NCBI GenBank assembly: GCA_903909925.1
Contig: CAIVXR010000260.1
Span: forward strand, 1-6,364
Direction of reading: 5' to 3'
Origin: an uncultured beta proteobacterium
GTDB lineage: Bacteria > Pseudomonadota > Gammaproteobacteria > Burkholderiales > Burkholderiaceae
DNA: 6,364 bases
In this document: piece by piece, positions 1-4,055 of the stretch
Position numbering within the stretch: the stretch's first letter is position 1
Layout: each line of letters begins with the position of its first letter
The notes under the pieces: model-generated
What the model was told of the DNA's origin: nothing
The model's database searches: none
The model's input: the letters and a program-made list of their open reading frames with translations, nothing else
Program-made: the position numbers and the translations under genes

Positions 1-622
1 CTACTACCAGAATATCGGCATCTTTCGTGTGGTGAGCTAGGTCACGGGTCTTGCTATTACAAATCGTGACGGTTGCACCAGCCTGTAATAGGAGCATAGC
101 CCTCGGTTTGCCCACAATATTAGAAGCACCAACAATCACAGCACGGGCCCCCCGAATCGGGTAATCAATGCTCTCCAAGAGTTTCATGCAGCCATAAGGA
201 GTACAGGGTTTGAATTCTGGTTGGCCAACCATCAAGGCGCCAGCATTGGCTACGTGGAAACCATCGACATCTTTTTGTGGAGCAATGGCTTCAAGTACAC
301 GCTCAGCAGCGATATGTTCTGGCAATGGTAATTGCACCAAAATGCCGTGAATGGATGGGTCTGCATTGAGGGTTGCAATGCGAGCAAGTAATTCTTCTTC
401 ACCCAGCTCAACAGAATAGCGCTCCAATACCGAATGAAAGCCAACATCTTCGCAGGCTTTGACTTTATTACGGACATAAACTTGACTGGCAGGATTTTCA
501 CCCACCACGATGACTGCTAAGCCAGGGCGTACGCCCTTGGCTGTAACAATGGCGCCGCGTGCTGCAATTTCAGTACGAATTTTTTTAGAGAGCGCGTTAC
601 CGTCTAGTAATTGGGCGGGCAT
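1..622 (-). CDS. folD: Bifunctional methylenetetrahydrofolate dehydrogenase / methenyltetrahydrofolate cyclohydrolase, N-terminal 207 codons (C-terminus outside window)
   Basis: This cytosolic one-carbon enzyme oxidises 5,10-methylene-THF with NADP+ to methenyl-THF, then hydrolyses it to 10-formyl-THF, feeding purine and formyl-Met-tRNA synthesis. The reading frame is open from the ATG at 622-620 to the left edge with no stop. Visible family motifs are YVRNK at residues 49-53 (Tyr49 and Lys53 match the catalytic Tyr50/Lys54 of E. coli FolD), GILVQLPLP at 93-101 (Gln97 matches Gln98), KDVDGF at 117-122 (Asp120 matches Asp121), PCTPYG at 139-144, and the dinucleotide-binding loop GASNIVGKP at 165-173. 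Family members are about 280-290 residues, so roughly 75 residues are missing. The start lies 30 bases after the response-regulator stop codon, with no terminator and no good Shine-Dalgarno sequence, which suggests the last gene of an operon with the kinase and regulator. No frameshift or missing catalytic residue is seen in the visible part. Confidence 0.97.
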   Translation of the reverse strand, partial: MPAQLLDGNALSKKIRTEIAARGAIVTAKGVRPGLAVIVVGENPASQVYVRNKVKACEDVGFHSVLERYSVELGEEELLARIATLNADPSIHGILVQLPLPEHIAAERVLEAIAPQKDVDGFHVANAGALMVGQPEFKPCTPYGCMKLLESIDYPIRGARAVIVGASNIVGKPRAMLLLQAGATVTICNSKTRDLAHHTKDADILVV

Positions 623-652
623 TGCAAGTGTATGAATGAGATTAACTACGAA

Positions 653-1297
653 TTAGTTGGGCTGAGGGTCGGATAAAGCTAGGCGGAGTAGGTCTGCTAC
701 CGTATTGACATTGAGCTTTTCCATAATATTGGCGCGGTGGGCTTCAACAGTCTTAATGGATATACCGAGGTCATCGGCAATTTGCTTATTCAAACGACCA
801 GCAACAATACGCTCCAAGACTTGACGCTCTCGACCAGTGAGCTTGCTTAGCAAACTCTGAGTCACTTTGCGTTGACTCGCTTGCGAGTACTCAACTCTAG
901 CTTTAGCAAACATACGATCAACTAAACCACAGAGATCGTTTTCTTTAAATGGTTTCTCAATAAAATCAACAGCACCGCGTTTCATGGTGGAGACTGCCAT
1001 CGAGACGTCACCGTGACCAGTAATGAAGGCAACTGGCATCGGAAAGTGTTCACTGATTAAGCGCTCTTGAAGTTCAAGGCCAGACATTCCAGGCATACGA
1101 ACATCTAGGATCGCGCAAGAGATAGTTGACTTATCAGTGCTTTGCAAAGACTGCAAGAAACGCTCAGCGCTGGCATGACAGCGAACCACATAACCGTTGC
1201 TTTCTAAAAGCCAAGTGAGCGAATCACGCACAGCTTCATCATCATCAACGATATAAACGACTTCGGCTTGGTTTGGTTTGGCAACAGCTATGTTCAT
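653..1297 (-). CDS. FixJ-like two-component response regulator (receiver + LuxR-type HTH)
   Basis: A 214-residue cytoplasmic DNA-binding regulator, the usual length for the FixJ/TodT group. The receiver spans about residues 11-130: acidic pocket Asp18-Asp19-Asp20, phospho-acceptor Asp65 in ILDVRMPG, Thr93 in FITGHGD, and Lys115 in the IEKPF motif. The C-terminal LuxR/GerE helix-turn-helix spans about 150-205 (LTGRERQVL, then NKQIADDLGISIKTVEAHRANIMEKL in outline, with the typical KTVEAHR recognition helix). All phosphotransfer residues are present, so it should be a working regulator. A GTG at 1309 in the same frame would add four residues, but nothing purine-rich precedes it. The ATG at 1297 has GTGAGA a few bases upstream, so I chose it. 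It lies 36 bases downstream of the histidine-kinase stop and 30 bases upstream of folD. The cognate kinase is almost certainly the neighbour; the target genes are unknown. I avoid the symbol fixJ because an oxygen/nitrogen-fixation role is not supported. Confidence 0.95.
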   Translation of the reverse strand: MNIAVAKPNQAEVVYIVDDDEAVRDSLTWLLESNGYVVRCHASAERFLQSLQSTDKSTISCAILDVRMPGMSGLELQERLISEHFPMPVAFITGHGDVSMAVSTMKRGAVDFIEKPFKENDLCGLVDRMFAKARVEYSQASQRKVTQSLLSKLTGRERQVLERIVAGRLNKQIADDLGISIKTVEAHRANIMEKLNVNTVADLLRLALSDPQPN

Positions 1298-1333
1298 ATT
1301 GGGTCTCACAAGGTAAAGCTAAAAATAGGATAT

Positions 1334-3850
1334 CTATCCATTTTCCACCGAATCGGGAGATTCAAGCGGTAGGAGTATTGTAAAGGTGCAGCCAGTTAGC
1401 TTGGTGCGTTCAGAATCCATCACATTAGATGCCCAAAGTCGCCCATGATGGGATTCGATAATAGAGCGGCAAATATTGAGCCCCATGCCCATCCCATCAG
1501 CCTTAGTGCTAAAAAATGGCTCAAACATGCGCTCTACGACGGATTCAGCGACCCCACCCCCAGAATCAGTGACCCGAATACGCATCATGGCCGGAAAGGT
1601 GCTGGTATCTAAATCAGCGCTAATGTTGACCGGTGGGGCTGACCAGCGGGAGGAAAGGGGGTAGGCCTCGCGCACGCTATCGAGGGCATTTTTTAAGAGG
1701 TTTACCAGAACTTGCAAGATGAGGACAGGATCTACATTGATCTCAGGCAAATTATCGGCAAGGCTAGAGGTAATGCTTAAGCGATGGCGGTGCGCTTCAA
1801 TTTCTACCAGTCCAACTGCATCATTAATGATTTCTTCCAGCGATGAAGAATGGCGTTTAGGTTCACTGCGCTTTACAAAGCCTCTGATTCGCCGAATGAT
1901 AGTGCCTGCACGATGCGCTTGCGCAGATGCTTTTTCTAGCGCAGGCAAAATATCTTTGCTAACAATTGGATCAAGAGTGCCTTCTAAACGTTTAGCAACA
2001 CCCATGCAGTAGTTAGAGATTGCAGATAAAGGCTGGTTTAACTCATGCGCAAGAGAGGAGGCCATCTCACCCATAGTTGTCAGACGGCTCGTAAATTGCA
2101 TTCGGTCTTCTTGTTGACGTGCTAAATCCTCAGCTGCCTTACGAATTGAAGTATCAGTAGCAATCAAGAGTTGGGCTAAACGACCATCTACCCAAGGAAT
2201 AAAGCGGCGACGTACTTCGAACCACTTATTACTGCCATCATCCAATTGAACCTCTTCTGACTCAGATTCTTGATATAAGAATGAGGTTGGAATACCTGGG
2301 GGAGAATCTTGTAAATCTTCTGCAACATCATGCAGGGTTTCAAGGTTGTTGTCATTGCCTGCCAATTTGAAATGACCTTTAGAGTCATCACCAAAATTCT
2401 CTCGATAAAAGCGATTAGCAAATAAGAGTTTGTCATTCTCAAGATCTACAACTGATACTGCCGCATCGAGTCCTTCAAGCACAGTAACGAAGCGTTCTTG
2501 AGATGCGCTAAGTTCTTCGCGAATCCTGGTTGGTTCAGAGATATCAATTAAAGAGGTAACCCAACCGGTCTGCTTACCTTTTTCATTAATTAGTGGGGCA
2601 ACAAAAGTACGGGTCAGAATTTGAGAGCCATCGCGCCGCAAAATAGCCCCCTCGATGCCGGTTTTTGCTAGTACCTCAGACTGCAGGGCAAGGTTCATCT
2701 TCTCAACCAGCTCATCCCGCCTGGAGTTTGGCCAGAAAGGGAATGGAGGTACCAGGCCAACCAGCTCGTTTGCTGACCAGCCAGTCATTTCACAAAACGC
2801 GCGGTTCACATAAGTAATCCGTTTTTCCATGTCATGCGCCCGAATACCAACCGGAGTCGAATTTTCCATGGCATTTCGAAAGGCGGTTTCAGTTCGCAGA
2901 CTAGCTTCCGCTTCTTGGCGGACTTGCATTTGCTTTAAGACTGACCATAAACTCCAAATGACGAAGACGCACAAGCCAATGACGACTCCAACTAACATGC
3001 GGAATGTGAGGTTGGTTGGCGGAGGGTAGCTATCAATTCGTAAAGTTAAGTTTGGACTGAGAACACCAATATCTAAGCTCGTCTGGTTACTAAATGCCCG
3101 TTTGGGTATATTTCGATCAGATGAGATAGACAACACTCTTTCGTTGTCAGTGAGAAGGGTAAAGCGGTAATACGCTTTGAGTTCTGCTGGAACAACATCT
3201 AAAACACCTTGAGCGGTATAGAGTGCGGCCAAAAATCCAATAATCTCGCCACCAACAATATTTGGAACAACTTGCCAAAAAACCGTTCTTCTCTCTCTTG
3301 CTAAAGGTTCATCGCCCGGAAATTTTAAGTTGATAAATTGGCTAAACGATGCTCTGTTTGTACTTCTACTCAGCTCAATTGCATCAACTAGTCCAGCATT
3401 GGATGATTGGTCATTTTGTGTTCTGCTAATCCAATCTGTTTTATTATTATTTGGTGGCGCCGTCCAAGGCAGTTGATTCTTTGAATCGATCCAGATGATT
3501 TTGACAATCTCATGATTGTTGAGCACCAGGTCAGTGGCTTGCTCGTAAGCAATTTTTCTCAATCTTTCCTGATCTTCGCTAGCTGCTAGCTCACGATTAA
3601 TACTAACCAGAACGTCCAGATTGTTAGCAAAGCGCAATTGAATGCGCTGCTTGGCTAGGGAGAGCTCTCTGAATAATGCTGATTCCTGCTGATTTTTATC
3701 TTGTAATTGCAGGGTGCCCAAAATGACGCCCATGACTGCCGTAAATAGGACAATCGCAATGAAGGGGGTGTATACGAGCCTAAATCCCCGTATTTTGCGG
3801 AGCCATTTGAATGGACTGAGGATTAAGCTGACAGAAGCCGAGAATTTCAT
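1334..3850 (-). CDS. Membrane-bound hybrid-less sensor histidine kinase with periplasmic sensor region and two PAS domains
   Basis: An 838-residue inner-membrane sensor kinase, partner of the adjacent FixJ-like regulator. In order: basic N-terminus; TM1 at about residues 26-46; a periplasmic region of about 235 residues (47-282) that looks Cache/CHASE-like (long helix around 55-105, then mixed segments), assigned by shape only; TM2 at about 283-304; a short linker; PAS1 at about 321-440 with PAC-like end (ILRRDG, then VTSLIDISE); PAS2 at about 447-570, more divergent; HisKA with phospho-acceptor His602 in AHELNQP; and HATPase with N-box NLLKNALDS (717-725), G1 DSGGG (762-766), F-box FEPFF (776-780) and G2 GMGMGL (786-791). 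All catalytic boxes are intact, and there is no HAMP or receiver domain. The ATG at 3850-3848 is the first start after an in-frame TAA. It has only a weak Shine-Dalgarno sequence of its own, but a hairpin, a strong GGGGAGG and a mini-ORF lie directly upstream. Overall architecture resembles FixL/DctB-type kinases; the ligand is unknown. Confidence 0.95.
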   Translation of the reverse strand: MKFSASVSLILSPFKWLRKIRGFRLVYTPFIAIVLFTAVMGVILGTLQLQDKNQQESALFRELSLAKQRIQLRFANNLDVLVSINRELAASEDQERLRKIAYEQATDLVLNNHEIVKIIWIDSKNQLPWTAPPNNNKTDWISRTQNDQSSNAGLVDAIELSRSTNRASFSQFINLKFPGDEPLARERRTVFWQVVPNIVGGEIIGFLAALYTAQGVLDVVPAELKAYYRFTLLTDNERVLSISSDRNIPKRAFSNQTSLDIGVLSPNLTLRIDSYPPPTNLTFRMLVGVVIGLCVFVIWSLWSVLKQMQVRQEAEASLRTETAFRNAMENSTPVGIRAHDMEKRITYVNRAFCEMTGWSANELVGLVPPFPFWPNSRRDELVEKMNLALQSEVLAKTGIEGAILRRDGSQILTRTFVAPLINEKGKQTGWVTSLIDISEPTRIREELSASQERFVTVLEGLDAAVSVVDLENDKLLFANRFYRENFGDDSKGHFKLAGNDNNLETLHDVAEDLQDSPPGIPTSFLYQESESEEVQLDDGSNKWFEVRRRFIPWVDGRLAQLLIATDTSIRKAAEDLARQQEDRMQFTSRLTTMGEMASSLAHELNQPLSAISNYCMGVAKRLEGTLDPIVSKDILPALEKASAQAHRAGTIIRRIRGFVKRSEPKRHSSSLEEIINDAVGLVEIEAHRHRLSITSSLADNLPEINVDPVLILQVLVNLLKNALDSVREAYPLSSRWSAPPVNISADLDTSTFPAMMRIRVTDSGGGVAESVVERMFEPFFSTKADGMGMGLNICRSIIESHHGRLWASNVMDSERTKLTGCTFTILLPLESPDSVENG

Positions 3851-3873
3851 GAATGAGGCTTATTTTGCCTCAT
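3847..3873 (-). CDS. Possible 8-codon leader mini-ORF overlapping the kinase start
   Basis: On the minus strand an ATG at 3873-3871 opens a frame of eight codons (M-R-Q-N-K-P-H-S), ending in TGA at 3849-3847. The TGA overlaps the kinase ATG as ATGA, the classic arrangement for translational coupling. A strong Shine-Dalgarno-like GGGGAGG (3883-3877) lies three bases before the mini-ORF ATG, closer than ideal. The kinase ATG itself has no comparable ribosome site at normal distance. Ribosomes could therefore load at the mini-ORF and restart at the kinase. A frame this short can arise by chance, and no peptide function is implied. Confidence 0.3.
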   Translation of the reverse strand: MRQNKPHS

Positions 3874-3874
3874 T
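3852..3874 (-). promoter_or_regulatory. Perfect 8-bp hairpin in the kinase mRNA leader, ending one base before the start codon
   Basis: Arms AATGAGGC and GCCTCATT (minus-strand sense) are perfectly complementary and enclose the 7-base loop AAAATAA. The stem ends one base before the kinase ATG. No T-run follows, so it is not an intrinsic terminator. If folded, it would bring the upstream GGGGAGG (3883-3877) to within a few bases of the kinase ATG. A second GAGGC copy at 3880-3876 could pair with the same GCCTC instead and hide the ribosome site. A translational control role is inferred; the inverted repeat itself is directly visible. Confidence 0.55.
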
Positions 3875-3876
3875 GG

Positions 3877-3883
3877 CCTCCCC
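3877..3883 (-). promoter_or_regulatory. Strong Shine-Dalgarno-like GGGGAGG in the kinase leader
   Basis: GGGGAGG on the minus strand is the best ribosome-binding match in the leader. It lies 26 bases before the kinase ATG, too far for normal initiation, but only three bases before the mini-ORF ATG. It can serve the kinase either by coupling through the mini-ORF or by hairpin-shortened spacing. Confidence 0.4.
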
Positions 3884-3914
3884 AAATTCGCTTTTCTTGA
3901 ACAAATTCAACATC

Positions 3915-3932
3915 TTATTTGCAGTGCAATAA
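3915..3932. repeat. Inverted repeat TTATT(T)GCA-G-TGCAATAA, possible operator
   Basis: The core TTGCAGTGCAA (3919-3929) is a perfect palindrome around a central G. It extends to 8-9-base arms if one T is bulged. It would sit just downstream of the predicted kinase transcription start, a position where a bound protein could block transcription. No known regulator is assigned. Confidence 0.4.
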
Positions 3933-3936
3933 AATA

Positions 3937-3967
3937 CCACATTATGAGAAATATTATCATTATGTGG
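3937..3967. repeat. 31-base inverted repeat with 11-base arms (one mismatch), possible operator
   Basis: Left arm CCACATTATGA (3937-3947) and right arm TCATTATGTGG (3957-3967) are complementary except at one position, and are separated by nine bases. The arms contain two copies of CATTATG, itself symmetric around its central T, 19 bases apart (3940-3946 and 3959-3965), close to two helical turns. This is the most substantial symmetric element in the divergent region. It overlaps the predicted kinase promoter, so it is a good candidate for a dimer- or tetramer-binding site, for example of the neighbouring response regulator. That assignment is inference. Confidence 0.5.
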
Positions 3968-3970
3968 AAA
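3941..3970 (-). promoter_or_regulatory. Candidate sigma-70 promoter for the kinase-regulator-folD operon
   Basis: On the minus strand, TTTCCA (3970-3965) resembles a -35 box and CATAAT (3946-3941) a -10 box (five of six matches), with an 18-base spacer. It would start transcription near 3934 and leave a leader of about 85 bases containing the hairpin. The -35 match is modest and the region is AT-rich, so chance matches are common. Confidence 0.3.
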
Positions 3971-3975
3971 ATTGC

Positions 3976-4004
3976 TTGTTTACACCCACATACCTAAATA
4001 AAAT
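3976..4004 (+). promoter_or_regulatory. Candidate sigma-70 promoter for aceE
   Basis: TTGTTT (3976-3981) and TAAAAT (3999-4004) are separated by 17 bases, giving a predicted start near 4011 and a leader of about 45 bases before aceE. The -10 box has five of six matches; the -35 is weak, with the TTTACA at 3979-3984 overlapping it. The AT-rich context lowers certainty, but some promoter is needed here because aceE is divergent from its left neighbour. Confidence 0.35.
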
Positions 4005-4010
4005 ATCCCC

Positions 4011-4030
4011 TATAAAGTGAATCACTTATA
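4011..4030. repeat. Inverted repeat in the aceE leader, possible operator or 5'-UTR stem
   Basis: AAGTGA-A-TCACTT (4015-4027) is a perfect 13-base palindrome. It extends to TATA on the left and ATA on the right if one A is bulged. It starts at the predicted transcription start and ends 15 bases before the aceE Shine-Dalgarno sequence, a good position for a repressor. It does not match the E. coli PdhR site (ATTGGT, three bases, ACCAAT). The one-base loop makes an RNA hairpin less likely than a DNA-binding site. Confidence 0.45.
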
Positions 4031-4044
4031 GCGAAGTAATCATT

Positions 4045-4049
4045 GGAGA
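4045..4049 (+). promoter_or_regulatory. Ribosome binding site of aceE
   Basis: GGAGA lies six bases before the ATG at 4056. This normal Shine-Dalgarno spacing supports the chosen aceE start. Confidence 0.75.
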
Positions 4050-4055
4050 CAATTT

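Noticed and set aside
250..501. 83-codon minus-strand frame inside folD
   Set aside because: It is an alternate frame of folD, which has unmistakable motifs through the same region.
1476..3029. Short plus-strand open frames of 62-97 codons opposite the kinase
   Set aside because: Antisense to an intact kinase with all motifs in frame; no ribosome sites or domains support them.
3852..3874. Hairpin as an intrinsic terminator
   Set aside because: The stem has no T-run after it on either strand and sits directly before a start codon, so a leader structure fits better.
3714..3932. 72-codon plus-strand frame running into the divergent spacer
   Set aside because: Mostly antisense to the kinase N-terminus and TM1; low-complexity translation with no ribosome site.
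3966..3975. Sigma-54-type promoter (GG and GC elements) in the spacer
   Set aside because: GG and GC here are only six bases apart rather than ten, and the surrounding consensus is absent.
3851..4055. PdhR- or FNR/FixK-type operator near aceE
   Set aside because: Neither ATTGGT-N3-ACCAAT nor TTGAT-N4-ATCAA is found in the spacer.
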